From the NCBI GenBank assembly GCA_050298695.1, contig JBNKUQ010000005.1, positions 1 to 61,707 of the forward strand: a stretch of DNA of 61,707 bases. The letters run 5' to 3'. Origin of the DNA: CANLBN01 sp050298695. Lineage in GTDB: Bacteria > Pseudomonadota > Gammaproteobacteria > Pseudomonadales > Cellvibrionaceae. Position numbers and translations under genes: made by a program. Of this stretch, positions 7,128 through 16,073 are shown one piece after another. The notes beneath the pieces were generated by a model. It made no database searches, was not told where the DNA came from, and saw only the letters and a list, made by a program, of their open reading frames with translations. Each line of letters begins with the position of its first letter. Positions within the stretch are counted from its first letter, which is position 1.

Positions 7128-9590
7128 ATGAGCCAACAACACGTGGTGTCACCCGAAAATACGGAGTTATCTTGTTTTCACTGTGGGCTTGCGGTGACCA
7201 CCGGTCAATTATTTACTAGCACGATTGCGAATGAGACACAGTGTTTTTGCTGTGCGGGTTGTCAGGCGGTAGCTAATTTAATTCACCATGAAGGCCTGGA
7301 TCCATTTTATCAGCACCGCGCTAGCTTTAATCGCCGCCCTGATAAGCAGTTGATTGACTTTAGTGTGTATGATGACTCCTCAATACAAGCGAGTTTTGTA
7401 TCCTCCGTTTCTGCAGAAGAAAGAAAAGCTTATTTACTATTAGATGGCATTACTTGTGCGGCTTGCGTTTGGTTAATTGAAAAATATCTGGGCGGAATTG
7501 ATGGTGTGCACAGAGTCAATATCAATGCGCTCAGTCATGCTTGTACGCTATATTTCGATGCTTCGCGTGTTCAGCTTAGTCAGCTCATGCAGGCTTTATA
7601 TAATATCGGTTATCGTCCACAACCCTTCACTCAGGCAGAACAGCAACAACAACAAGCGCAACAACAGCGCCAATTACTATTGCGTTTAGGTTTTGCTGGT
7701 TTTGGCATGATGCAAGTGGGCATGGTAGCCGTTGCCTTATATGCAGGAGCGCTTCAGGGTATAGAACAGCAGTGGGAGCAATTATTGCGCTGGGTGAGTT
7801 TATTAGTTGCCACGCCAATTGTATTGTTTAGCGCTCAGCCTTTTTGGATGAATGCATGGCGTAGCATCAAACAATTAAGTGTTAAAAAATATCATCTCAG
7901 TATGGATGTTCCCGTATCCCTTGCGATTATTTTGGCTTATTTAACAAGCGCATGGGCTACTTTTACTCATAGTGGTGACGTCTATTTTGATTCCATTTCC
8001 ATGTTTACTTTTTTCCTGCTGCTGGGACGTTATTGTGAATTGCGGCTGCGCATACGCAATCAGCAGCTAGCGGGTATCACCTCTCAGTTATTACCCATAA
8101 CCGCAAACAAAGTCTATGTTGACGATGATGGTAAACAACAGCAAATAACCGTTGCTGTTGCAGAGTTGGGGGTAGGGGATAAGCTTCGAATTCTCAGTGG
8201 TGAAACGATTCCTGCTGATGGCAAAGTGGTGGAAGGGTGTAGTGCTGTTATTGAAGCTGTGCTCACTGGAGAATCGAAACCCGTTGACAAAACTCTGGGT
8301 GATGAGGTGATTGCAGGAACGGTAAACACCGATGGAACATTATTGATTGAGGTGCTAGCAACGGGACAACAAACCCGCTTGTCAACCATTGCTCAGTTGG
8401 TGAATGACGCTGAACAAGATAAACCCTATTTACAAACCATGGCAGATAAGGTGGCCAGTTTTTTTGTGGCCGCTGTATTATTTATTTCGTTGTGTGTGTT
8501 TTTTACATGGCGAATCATTGATCCCGAGCAAGCGCTTTGGATTACCTTATCCGTGTTGGTGGTGACCTGTCCTTGTGCCTTATCTCTGGCGACTCCCACG
8601 GCACTGACAGCTTCACTTGCGGTTTTGCTTCGCAAAGGTTTGCTTGTTTTAAAGGGGCATGTTATTGAAACGCTGGTTCATACTAATAAAGTGCTTTTTG
8701 ATAAAACAGGTACACTGACTCAAGGGCAGCCTAGTATTACCTCTATTGACATACATGATGCTTCTTATCAGGAGAAGGATATTATTGCCATTGCTACAAG
8801 TTTGGAACAAGGTTCCAGTCATCCTATTGCTCAGGCTTTTGCTAAAGAGAATATGCAAAAGCCTTATCCAGTTGGAGAGCTGCGCGTAATTACCGGTTCA
8901 GGTGTGGTGGGTAAAATTAATAGCCATTGCTTTCGTTTGGGTAAAGCAGATTTTGTTTTTACAGAAAAAGACGAAAAAATACAGTATAACGAGAAAAAGC
9001 GAGATGCCTTTGATGAACAATACGTTTTACTGACAAAGGATGGGCAATTAATTGCAAAAATTAACTTATCTGATCAAATACGAGAGAGTGCTTACAAGGT
9101 TGTGACAGCCTTAAAACAAGCGAATATTCCTATAGAAGTACTCAGTGGAGACCAATATGCAGCGGTAAAGTCCTTAGCAAATACTTTGAATATTGATTAT
9201 CAATGGGGGCAGACTCCAGAGCAGAAGTTAAATTTTATTCGTGAACAGCAACGGCAATACCAAATTATTATGGTCGGTGATGGTATTAATGATGTTCCGG
9301 TATTAGCGGGTGCTGATGTTTCCATTGCAATGGGTAATGCTAGCGATTTTGCCCGAACTCGAGCAGATAGTATTTTGATTAATAATAATTTGGAGGTAAT
9401 ACCAGAGGCCATTGAGCTTGCAAAAAAAACGAAGCAAGTGATGAGGCAAAATATACTATGGGCTATTGCTTATAATATTGTGGCGCTGCCTTTAGCTGCC
9501 ACAGGGTTTATTCCACCTTACCTGGCTGCAATTGGGATGTCGGCTAGCTCCTTAATTGTTGTTTTAAATGCACTACGGCTTTATAAGTAG
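7128..9590 (+). CDS. ccoI: cbb3-assembly copper-transporting P1B-type ATPase
   Basis: Copper-exporting P-type ATPase of the CcoI/FixI group, which moves Cu across the inner membrane for CuB insertion into CcoN. In order: an N-terminal cysteine-rich metal-binding domain (CFHCG and CFCCAGC), a heavy-metal-associated domain with GITCAACVW (from residue 107), a Gln-rich linker (about 165-180), and transmembrane helices. The ion-path motif CPC is at 481-483, the phosphorylation motif DKTGT starts at D525, then come the SSHP nucleotide-site motif and GDGIND at 717-722. Length 820 is normal. It starts at ATG 7128 with no clear ribosome site, and the 11-base gap after ccoH suggests coupled translation. 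Confidence 0.96.
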   Translation: MSQQHVVSPENTELSCFHCGLAVTTGQLFTSTIANETQCFCCAGCQAVANLIHHEGLDPFYQHRASFNRRPDKQLIDFSVYDDSSIQASFVSSVSAEERKAYLLLDGITCAACVWLIEKYLGGIDGVHRVNINALSHACTLYFDASRVQLSQLMQALYNIGYRPQPFTQAEQQQQQAQQQRQLLLRLGFAGFGMMQVGMVAVALYAGALQGIEQQWEQLLRWVSLLVATPIVLFSAQPFWMNAWRSIKQLSVKKYHLSMDVPVSLAIILAYLTSAWATFTHSGDVYFDSISMFTFFLLLGRYCELRLRIRNQQLAGITSQLLPITANKVYVDDDGKQQQITVAVAELGVGDKLRILSGETIPADGKVVEGCSAVIEAVLTGESKPVDKTLGDEVIAGTVNTDGTLLIEVLATGQQTRLSTIAQLVNDAEQDKPYLQTMADKVASFFVAAVLFISLCVFFTWRIIDPEQALWITLSVLVVTCPCALSLATPTALTASLAVLLRKGLLVLKGHVIETLVHTNKVLFDKTGTLTQGQPSITSIDIHDASYQEKDIIAIATSLEQGSSHPIAQAFAKENMQKPYPVGELRVITGSGVVGKINSHCFRLGKADFVFTEKDEKIQYNEKKRDAFDEQYVLLTKDGQLIAKINLSDQIRESAYKVVTALKQANIPIEVLSGDQYAAVKSLANTLNIDYQWGQTPEQKLNFIREQQRQYQIIMVGDGINDVPVLAGADVSIAMGNASDFARTRADSILINNNLEVIPEAIELAKKTKQVMRQNILWAIAYNIVALPLAATGFIPPYLAAIGMSASSLIVVLNALRLYK

Positions 9591-9669
9591 ATATGAACCT
9601 CCAAGCTGCTAGCTGCAAGTGTATTTACGTTTTTGTTATAAGTAATGATTGATTGAGAGTAAGGTTTTT

Positions 9670-9885
9670 ATGGAAATTTTATATTTATTAATTCCTATCG
9701 GTCTAATTATTTTAGGTATCGCTATTAAGTTGCTGTTTTGGGCAGTGAATAGTGGTCAATACGATGATTTGGATACAGAAGGTCAGCGTATTTTATTTGA
9801 TGATGAGCCGACACCGCCATCCAGTAAAAAAATCGATGATAACCATCACAAAAAACCAGATCAAAAAGATGATCAATCAATATGA
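9670..9885 (+). CDS. ccoS: cbb3 oxidase maturation protein CcoS
   Basis: Small single-helix protein needed for cofactor insertion during cbb3 maturation. After ATG 9670 (MEILYLLIPIGLII) come one N-terminal helix, the family motif FWAVNSGQYDDLDTEGQRIL, and a charged, His- and Asp-rich tail; 71 residues in all. I chose this ATG over the upstream TTG 9649 because TAAGG lies just before it and the protein then begins like other CcoS proteins. The stop overlaps the next start (ATGA), so the two are translationally coupled. Confidence 0.93.
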   Translation: MEILYLLIPIGLIILGIAIKLLFWAVNSGQYDDLDTEGQRILFDDEPTPPSSKKIDDNHHKKPDQKDDQSI

Positions 9886-10595
9886 ATGATGTAATGATGT
9901 GGTTTACCGCATTTACAATGGGTTTATTAGGTGGTGCTCATTGTATTGGGATGTGTGGGGGTGTTATCGGTGCCTTAACCATGGCGACAGATAATAAAAG
10001 TACACAACGCCTTTGGTTTATAGGGCTCTATAGCCTAGGGAGAATCATCAGTTATGTGGTGATTGCATTATTGTTTTATCTGTTAGTTCGTAACCTAGAA
10101 AACTATTTTAAGTTCAGTGTTATGCGAACCATTGCAGGACTATTGTTAATTGCTATGGGTTTGTATTTGGCTGATTGGTGGCGGGGTTTAGTTTATTTAG
10201 AAAAACTGGGCGGCATATTTTGGAAGTTGCTGCAGCCTTTGTCACGTGTATTTATACCCGTTAAAAAAAGTTGGCAGGCATTGTTGTTGGGAATGCTTTG
10301 GGGGTGGTTACCCTGTGGATTGATATACAGTGCGTTGGTTTATGCTGCGACAGCGCCATCAGCTTATAGTGCAGCCATAACTATGTTGAGCTTTGCAATA
10401 GGCACATTGCCGGCTGTTTTAATGACAGGGTTATTGGCAGAACAATTAATGGTGCTAATTAGGCACAAGCTTACCAAAACGATAATGGCTATGGTTATGA
10501 TTGTTTTTGGGGTTTGGGTTCTTTGGGGGCAGTATGGTGGGCACCAACATCATATAGATATGCCTGGCGATGCCCATTCACATAATCATCACTAA
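9882..10595 (+). CDS. TauE/SafE (DsbD_2-type) membrane protein with His-rich tail
   Basis: Polytopic inner-membrane protein of 237 residues with about six helices, of the DsbD_2 / sulfite exporter TauE-SafE-like group commonly found after ccoS. Visible motifs are the opening GLLGGAHCIGMCGGV (paired cysteines in helix 1) and GWLPCGLIYSALVYA in the middle. This duplicated glycine/cysteine layout resembles DsbD transmembrane domains. The C-terminus is histidine-rich (HQHH...AHSHNHH), suggesting metal binding. ATG 9882 overlaps the ccoS stop. A role in copper or thiol handling for cbb3 assembly is inferred from position and motifs; the transported substrate is unknown. Confidence 0.85.
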   Translation: MNDVMMWFTAFTMGLLGGAHCIGMCGGVIGALTMATDNKSTQRLWFIGLYSLGRIISYVVIALLFYLLVRNLENYFKFSVMRTIAGLLLIAMGLYLADWWRGLVYLEKLGGIFWKLLQPLSRVFIPVKKSWQALLLGMLWGWLPCGLIYSALVYAATAPSAYSAAITMLSFAIGTLPAVLMTGLLAEQLMVLIRHKLTKTIMAMVMIVFGVWVLWGQYGGHQHHIDMPGDAHSHNHH

Positions 10596-10888
10596 TTAGT
10601 CGAACCTGAAAAATACACACCATACTGATTTAAAAAATGAAATTACCGAACTAACGGTTTATTTTAACCAGAAACCCGGTGCTCTAGGCATTTTTCTGGT
10701 CGACGTGCTGCGCTAAAATACCAGTAAGACCGCATTTTACGTTATGGAGGCTCTTGGTCCCTATCGTCATCCCCGCGAAGGCGGGGATGACGGTGGACTT
10801 TGAGTTTTTTGAAGTGACTACTTTTGTAGCAATCTACCACTTAATCATCACTTCTTTATGTATTTTTTAGCGTTAACTAGAAGGAACT
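10596..10888. other. convergent intergenic region with repeat palindrome
   Basis: No gene is visible in 293 bases between the cco cluster and the converging response-regulator gene. It contains a copy of the GCTCTAGGCA core (about 10681-10690) also seen before ccoH, and the perfect palindrome at 10765-10792. It probably holds the terminators of both flanking transcripts. Confidence 0.55.
10765..10792. repeat. perfect 12-bp palindrome, REP-like
   Basis: CGTCATCCCCGC and GCGGGGATGACG pair perfectly around the tetraloop GAAG. This is a widespread proteobacterial intergenic palindrome type. It lies between convergent genes, where it would fold in transcripts from either strand. A diverged relative lies at 4769-4819. 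Confidence 0.85.
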
Positions 10889-12262
10889 TTAACTTTGTTT
10901 AAAGTCGCTAGTATTAATCCCGTATTTATTGAGCTTTTGATTAAATGTGCGGCGTTCAATCGATAAGTCTTCCAAAACCTTAGATACTTTACCTTTGTAC
11001 TCGTGCAATTTTAATTTGATGACGGATGCTTCATAGTGATCCACCAACTCTTTTAGCGATTTTTGCTCATTACTCATTTCTATAAATGTCTCCGTGCTTT
11101 CAAGTGCATAATCAATGTCAGAACAGTTTTTAATGGCGTAGCGTGTAGTTACGTTGAGTAGTTCGCGAACATTGCCTGGCCATGAATAGTTCACCAGGCG
11201 ATCACGGGTATAAGGCGTAAGTGCTCGGTATTGTGTTCCTAAACGTTCACAGTACTGCATGGAAAAAACTTCAAATAAATGAATAATATCTTCATTGCGC
11301 TCGCGTAAAGGAGGAATTTTAATTTCCGCTACTTGTAAACGAAAAAATAAGTCTTGTCGAAAATTATCATTATTACGTAATTCATCTTTGGTTGCTGATA
11401 TGACACGACAATTGATAGGTATTTCTTCATTGCTACCAATTGGGGTGATGCGATTGTCTGAAAGCGCTCTTAATAACTTTGCCTGTGTTGATAAAGATAA
11501 ACTTTCCACTTCATCTAAAAATAGCGTGCCATTTTTAGCATATTCTAATTTTCCTACGCGATTATTTTTGGCGTCGGTAAAAGCCCCTTTTTTGTAGCCA
11601 AATAATTCTGCTTCTGCTAGCTGTTCAGGTATGGCTGCACAGTTAAGTGCAACAAAATTGTGTTGGTTACGTTGGCTATGTTCATGCAAGCAACGGGCGG
11701 CTAGCTCTTTTCCAGATCCCGTTTCGCCATATATCATGACTGGGATGTCCATGGGGGCAAAGTCAATGATGTCGCGCTTTAATTGTTTCATTGCAGGGCA
11801 GTAGCCAATGAGTTGATTTTCAATTTTTTGATTGGCGCTAAGCTTTTGTTGTACGTCAGCCAGGGAAAGTGTCAAAAATCGTTTTTCCATAGCGCGATGG
11901 ATGCTTTCTATTAAACGATCTATATCAAAAGGTTTTTCGATAAAATCATAAATGCCATGCTTAATAGCATCTACTGCAATAGAAATATCACCATAGCCAG
12001 TCATTAAAATTACGGGTAAATTAGGATCAATCTCCTGCACTTTTTGAGCAAATTCAAAGCCGTCAGCATCGGGCATTCTTAAATCCGTTAAGATAATAGC
12101 AGGTAAATTAACGCTAATTTTATCAATAATTTTATTGGGTGAACTGTATTGTTCGATATTCTTGAATTGTGTTGACAGTAGGTCTGCCGTGTTAATACGA
12201 ATATCTTCATCATCATCAATAATGATGATTGTAATATTTTCTTTTTCTATACGCAGATTCAT
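10889..12262 (-). CDS. DctD-like sigma-54-dependent response regulator
   Basis: NtrC-family activator that, when phosphorylated by its partner kinase, remodels sigma-54 RNA polymerase. The receiver domain (about residues 10-125) has the acidic pocket DDDED, phospho-acceptor D60 (LTDLRMP) and switch lysine K110. The AAA+ domain has Walker A GETGSGKE (179-186), the sigma-54 contact loop as GAFTDA (226-231, where textbook proteins have GAFTGA) and Walker B GTLFLDEV. A short C-terminal helix-turn-helix region closes the protein (457 residues). It starts 2 bases after the stop of the upstream kinase gene, so the two are coupled. The divergent TRAP operon has a sigma-54 promoter, its probable target. 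Confidence 0.9.
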   Translation of the reverse strand: MNLRIEKENITIIIIDDDEDIRINTADLLSTQFKNIEQYSSPNKIIDKISVNLPAIILTDLRMPDADGFEFAQKVQEIDPNLPVILMTGYGDISIAVDAIKHGIYDFIEKPFDIDRLIESIHRAMEKRFLTLSLADVQQKLSANQKIENQLIGYCPAMKQLKRDIIDFAPMDIPVMIYGETGSGKELAARCLHEHSQRNQHNFVALNCAAIPEQLAEAELFGYKKGAFTDAKNNRVGKLEYAKNGTLFLDEVESLSLSTQAKLLRALSDNRITPIGSNEEIPINCRVISATKDELRNNDNFRQDLFFRLQVAEIKIPPLRERNEDIIHLFEVFSMQYCERLGTQYRALTPYTRDRLVNYSWPGNVRELLNVTTRYAIKNCSDIDYALESTETFIEMSNEQKSLKELVDHYEASVIKLKLHEYKGKVSKVLEDLSIERRTFNQKLNKYGINTSDFKQS

Positions 12263-12264
12263 TT

Positions 12265-14397
12265 TTAATTATATAAAACTTGATTGAGTGGTTGAGTAAG
12301 AGGTAGGCTAATAACAAATCGTGCCCCCTCGTTATGGTTGCTAACGATAACAGTGCCGCCGTATTCCTGAATAATTTCATAAGTGATTGCTAAGCCTAGT
12401 CCAAGGCCCTTTCCTACCTCTTTTGTAGTGAAATATGGACTAAACATTTTTTCCATAATGTGTTGGTCGACGCCGCCAGCATTATCTTCGATATTGATTT
12501 CTACCCATCCGTTATTTTCCTTTATGGCTATGTCTATTCTCGGGTTAGATTTCTTTTCAAGAGCATCGATAGCATTTTGGATAATGTTAGAAATCACCAA
12601 GTCAAACTTGAGTGGATTAACGCTGATTGATAAGTCGGAATGATTAAATTCTATATTTGTTTTAATTGATTTTTCTTGTAGGTTGTCGTTTAAGTTTTCA
12701 AGAGTTTGTTGTATTACGTTTACTACATTAATAATTTCGTAGGATTTAGTATCTTGATAGCTAAAAAATTTGAGTAATTTGATGACATCATTCATTTTGT
12801 TGTTTAATGGTGCTAAACGGTCAGCAGATGCGACGACTCCCTGCCAGTCACTATTGTTTATTTTAGCGTTGATAGCTGCAATAGAGCTTTTCATCGCTGT
12901 CAGTGGTTGGCTGAGTTCGTGCACAATGGTTGCTGCCATGTTTCCCAGAGCGGCGGCTTTATTTTTTTGTATCAATTTGGCTTGTGCTTCCTCCAGCTCC
13001 TTAGTGCGGTTAGTGATGATGTCTTCTAAGTGCTCGTTAATAGTGACGAGTTCGTTCTCTACTACTTTGCGTCTTGTGATATTAACAACAGTCATTAAAT
13101 AACACTCTTTATCCATAGTGCTAACCTTACTAATAGCAAACATAACGGGAATGGCCGGTTTTCCAGCGTGGATGGTAGTGGTTTCGTGATAAGCGGGGGC
13201 GGCGATATCTTCAAGCAAAATGTTATCAAAATTTTGATGATCTATGTCAATTAGCTGGTGAATGTAAACAGGTTTTTCTTTGTTAAAAGCTTCTTCTTTA
13301 TTAAATAAGTGTCGCGCGTGTTTATTAGCAGATAGAAGTATGCCTGAGCCTGAAAAAAGAATGACACCGATATGAATGTTATCCATCACGGTTTGTAATT
13401 CTTCTCTACGCTTGATTTCAAGCAGTTGATTTTGACGGTTAGACTCTATAATGCGTTTCCGACTTTTTATGTTGAGCTGTGCTAGGATGGATAAGATTGA
13501 AAGTACGACAAAAAATATAATAGCTGAGTTGAGAATGGCATCGTGTTTAACTAGGTAATATAGCTTCCATCCTGTTTCCGATATATCAAAGTTGTTGACA
13601 AGATATAGCTTTTTGTCAATAAGCCAAAAGGCTTTGTCTGTATTTTGTAAGCCCTCATCATTCGCTAGGTTGAGATTGATTGATTTCGAAAATAAACTGG
13701 AATGACTTTTTCCCGCAAATTGTTGTTGTTCGTTGATTTGCTCAATGACACTTTTGGGAAGGTTGCCAATACTTTTGTAGCGCCATTGATCGATAGAACT
13801 GAGAATAACTATATTGTTTTCATCTGCCACAATGACATTTTCTTCTGACTCAAGCCATTTTCTCTCCCAATGCCTTAAATCGAGTTTCACAACCGCTACA
13901 CCAATCGTTTCCCCCTTAAAAATAATGGGAGAGGAGATGAAAAAACCTGGAATACCGGTGGTTGCCCCCTTGGCATAATAAAATTGCTTTTTCTTTTCTT
14001 CTACCGCTTTATTGAAATAGGGCCTAAAGGAGTAGTTGCGGAAGAGGAAACCATTTTGAGGGCTATCGTAATTACTGGTTGCCTGGACATTACCACCAAT
14101 ATCCATTAAATAGACTGCATCTGCTCCAGAGCGTTGGCTAATAAATTTTAATTTCTTACTGTAAGGTAGATGGTCTAAGTCAGGATTAAGAATAATTTCT
14201 CTTAAAGTTTCGTCTTCAGCCAGTACTGCGGGCAAATATTCATACTGATTAATACTAGCTACCAAAGATTGCTCGTAAATACGAGAGGTACGACTATTAA
14301 CTGAGCTTGCGTAAAACAACTGAATAACATAGAAGGCAACACTCAGTAATACAGTGATACAAATAATAATCAGAGGTTGTTTTAGCTTTCGATGCAT
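12265..14397 (-). CDS. DctB-like membrane sensor histidine kinase
   Basis: Sensor kinase of 710 residues. A first transmembrane helix (about 8-28) leads to a long periplasmic double-Cache/PDC-type sensor (about 35-285), a second helix (about 290-310), a PAS-like domain (about 335-445) and a coiled-coil linker. The HisKA domain carries phospho-accepting H493 in VHELSQPLTAMKS, and the ATPase domain has NAIDAL, DNAGG and GKGLGLGLAI motifs. This layout matches DctB-type sensors of C4-dicarboxylates and related organic acids. The ligand here is unknown. It is divergent from the TRAP transporter and immediately precedes its response regulator. Confidence 0.9.
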   Translation of the reverse strand: MHRKLKQPLIIICITVLLSVAFYVIQLFYASSVNSRTSRIYEQSLVASINQYEYLPAVLAEDETLREIILNPDLDHLPYSKKLKFISQRSGADAVYLMDIGGNVQATSNYDSPQNGFLFRNYSFRPYFNKAVEEKKKQFYYAKGATTGIPGFFISSPIIFKGETIGVAVVKLDLRHWERKWLESEENVIVADENNIVILSSIDQWRYKSIGNLPKSVIEQINEQQQFAGKSHSSLFSKSINLNLANDEGLQNTDKAFWLIDKKLYLVNNFDISETGWKLYYLVKHDAILNSAIIFFVVLSILSILAQLNIKSRKRIIESNRQNQLLEIKRREELQTVMDNIHIGVILFSGSGILLSANKHARHLFNKEEAFNKEKPVYIHQLIDIDHQNFDNILLEDIAAPAYHETTTIHAGKPAIPVMFAISKVSTMDKECYLMTVVNITRRKVVENELVTINEHLEDIITNRTKELEEAQAKLIQKNKAAALGNMAATIVHELSQPLTAMKSSIAAINAKINNSDWQGVVASADRLAPLNNKMNDVIKLLKFFSYQDTKSYEIINVVNVIQQTLENLNDNLQEKSIKTNIEFNHSDLSISVNPLKFDLVISNIIQNAIDALEKKSNPRIDIAIKENNGWVEINIEDNAGGVDQHIMEKMFSPYFTTKEVGKGLGLGLAITYEIIQEYGGTVIVSNHNEGARFVISLPLTQPLNQVLYN

Positions 14398-14504
14398 AAT
14401 GCTCTCATTAATAGATTACAGCAGAATGTTTATTGTTTTTGTAAACAATATGGCGAATTTTTCATTGCTTAATGTGTTGTCGACTTAAACGCGCTTAAGG
14501 TTTG

Positions 14505-14522
14505 CGGTGAGTGTTTTCACCG
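14505..14522. promoter_or_regulatory. inverted repeat, candidate upstream activator site
   Basis: Perfect six-base inverted repeat CGGTGA-GTGTTT-TCACCG about 325 bases upstream of the sigma-54 promoter and 108 bases before the kinase start on the other strand. Enhancer-type activators tolerate this distance. Assignment to the DctD-like regulator is a guess from position. Confidence 0.35.
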
Positions 14523-14844
14523 GTTTATATATTGATCGCGACATTCGCTTAGATAGCATATTTTAGGCCAACTAAATCAAGTGATGATGTGGTATTAGTG
14601 AGCATCCTGAGTAAAACTGTCTATTTTCCCTTAAATAATACCCTCCATCTTTATTTTCTAAATATTTCTAATGTGTGGTTTCGCGTACTTTATTTTAGGA
14701 TTATAGATCTTACATCACGATTTGAGAAAAAAAATTCTTTTCTTGCTTTATTTTCAGGAGTTTTTTTTCTCTTATTATTTGTTTTTAATAGGGTATGATA
14801 TAGACTCCTAGTGGAACTCGGCGCAATATCTGACTTTTTTGTAC

Positions 14845-14861
14845 TTGGTACGATATATGCT
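14845..14861 (+). promoter_or_regulatory. sigma-54 (RpoN) promoter for the TRAP binding protein
   Basis: TTGGTACG-ATAT-ATGCT matches the -24/-12 consensus YTGGCACG-N4-TTGCW with the invariant GG (14847-14848) and GC (14859-14860) exactly ten bases apart. A start near 14872 would leave a leader of about 127 bases before the DctP-like gene. The divergent genes encode exactly the sigma-54 activator system such a promoter needs. Confidence 0.75.
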
Positions 14862-14998
14862 AGATGGATTATATGCTGTACGTTAGCTCGTGCTAATTCA
14901 CTGTAATCTACCGCTTAGCTTAAATTAGTTATGGTGTGTGTTTAGAGTAGCGACAGTATCTCGTTTTTTATCAATAACAATAACTTGGAGACGATACT

Positions 14999-16006
14999 AT
15001 GTTGAAAAAAATGAATAAGGCAGTTTTAGCTTCTGCTGTAGTGTTAAGCACCGTTGCTAGCAGTGTTTCCGCAGCGACTGAATGGAATGTTTCTCTGTGG
15101 AGTAAGCGTCGTGCGTTTACTGAACATGTTGAGAAAATTGCAGAATTAGTTTCTGCTAAAACTAACGGTGATTTTAAGCTCAATATTTCTTATGGCGGTT
15201 TGTCGAAAAGTAAAGAAAACTTAGACGGTATTTCTATCGGTGCATTTGAGATGGCGCAGTTTTGCTCTTTCTATCACAAAGCCAAAAACCCAACCATCAC
15301 TGTGACAGAACTACCTTACGGTAAAGACATTTCGCTAGAGCGTGTAGCAAAGATTGCACAAGAAGTTTACAAGCATCCTACCGTTGTTGCTGACCTTGCT
15401 CGTTGGAATGCAACCTTATTAATGCCAACTCCTTTGCCTCAATACTTGTTAGTGGGCGTGGGTAATACCCCTACAAAATTAACAGATTTTTCTGGTAAGC
15501 GTTTACGTGGTCCCGGCGGTATTGCCGATGTTATGTCTCAACTCGGTGCGGTTAAAACGGGTGTTGCTGCAAGTGAAGTACGTCAAGCGTTGGATGCCGG
15601 TGTAATCGACACCGTTGCTTTTGCTCAGCATGCACACTTAGCGTTTGGTTCGGTTGAAGCTGGTAAGTGGGCGACGACTAATTTGAACTTAGGTTCTGCC
15701 GACTGCCCAGTCGTAGTAAATACCGATGCATTGAATGGCTTAAAACCTGCACATAAAGAAGCCCTACTAGGCTCTGTTGATGAAGCATTAGCTTATTATG
15801 TGAAAAACTACGAAGGTAAAGTGATTGATAAATATAATGCTAAAATCAAAGAAAAAGGCATCACAGAAGTGACCTTTACTCCTGAGCAAGTTACAGAATT
15901 GAATAAGTTATCCGAGTCTGTTCGTGCGAAGTGGATCAAAGATAATGCAGGTAATTTTAACTCACAAGAGTTATATGACTTCACTGCTGCACTATTCAAT
16001 AAGTAA
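14999..16006 (+). CDS. dctP: TRAP transporter substrate-binding protein, DctP family
   Basis: Periplasmic binding protein that captures an organic acid and delivers it to the DctQM permease. The 335 residues begin with a clear signal peptide (MLKKMNKAVLASAVVL... with a likely cut after SVSA, residue 25). The mature domain has the family's conserved middle segment GKRLRGPGGIADV, where the arginine usually holds the substrate carboxylate, and the typical LDAGVIDTVAF stretch. ATG 14999 has TTGGAG at 14985-14990. The substrate cannot be named from sequence; C4-dicarboxylate is only one possibility. A strong hairpin follows the gene, so it may be made in excess over the permease. Confidence 0.92.
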   Translation: MLKKMNKAVLASAVVLSTVASSVSAATEWNVSLWSKRRAFTEHVEKIAELVSAKTNGDFKLNISYGGLSKSKENLDGISIGAFEMAQFCSFYHKAKNPTITVTELPYGKDISLERVAKIAQEVYKHPTVVADLARWNATLLMPTPLPQYLLVGVGNTPTKLTDFSGKRLRGPGGIADVMSQLGAVKTGVAASEVRQALDAGVIDTVAFAQHAHLAFGSVEAGKWATTNLNLGSADCPVVVNTDALNGLKPAHKEALLGSVDEALAYYVKNYEGKVIDKYNAKIKEKGITEVTFTPEQVTELNKLSESVRAKWIKDNAGNFNSQELYDFTAALFNK

Positions 16007-16043
16007 TCATAACGATTAAACACTGCTTTATTCTAAAAGAGTT

Positions 16044-16073
16044 AGCGCCTCGTTGTTTGAGGCGCTGTTTTCT
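16044..16073 (+). terminator. Rho-independent terminator or attenuator after dctP
   Basis: Stem AGCGCCTC/GAGGCGCT (16044-16051 with 16059-16066) around a seven-base loop, followed by GTTTTCT. It would separate the binding protein message from dctQM, giving higher DctP levels as is common in TRAP operons. Confidence 0.75.

Larger units (their letters stand above)
14398..14998. other. divergent control region between the kinase and TRAP genes
   Basis: A 601-base region without a convincing gene; the 69-codon hydrophobic frame at 14589-14798 is judged chance. It contains several dyads: TTGTTT-TTGT-AAACAA (14433-14448), CTTAA-N6-TTAAG (14484-14499) and CGGTGA-GTGTTT-TCACCG (14505-14522). A sigma-54-type promoter lies at 14845-14861. 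The dyads are candidate activator sites for the DctD-like protein; that role is inference. Confidence 0.65.

Noticed and set aside
6834..7142. Reverse-strand frame with KEPSALN repeats
   Set aside because: It is the antisense shadow of the ccoH heptad repeats; the plus-strand frame is coupled to ccoI and has FixH features.
14589..14798. 69-codon hydrophobic frame upstream of dctP
   Set aside because: It has no ribosome site, AT-rich composition gives spurious Phe/Leu, and it lies inside the regulatory region near the sigma-54 promoter.
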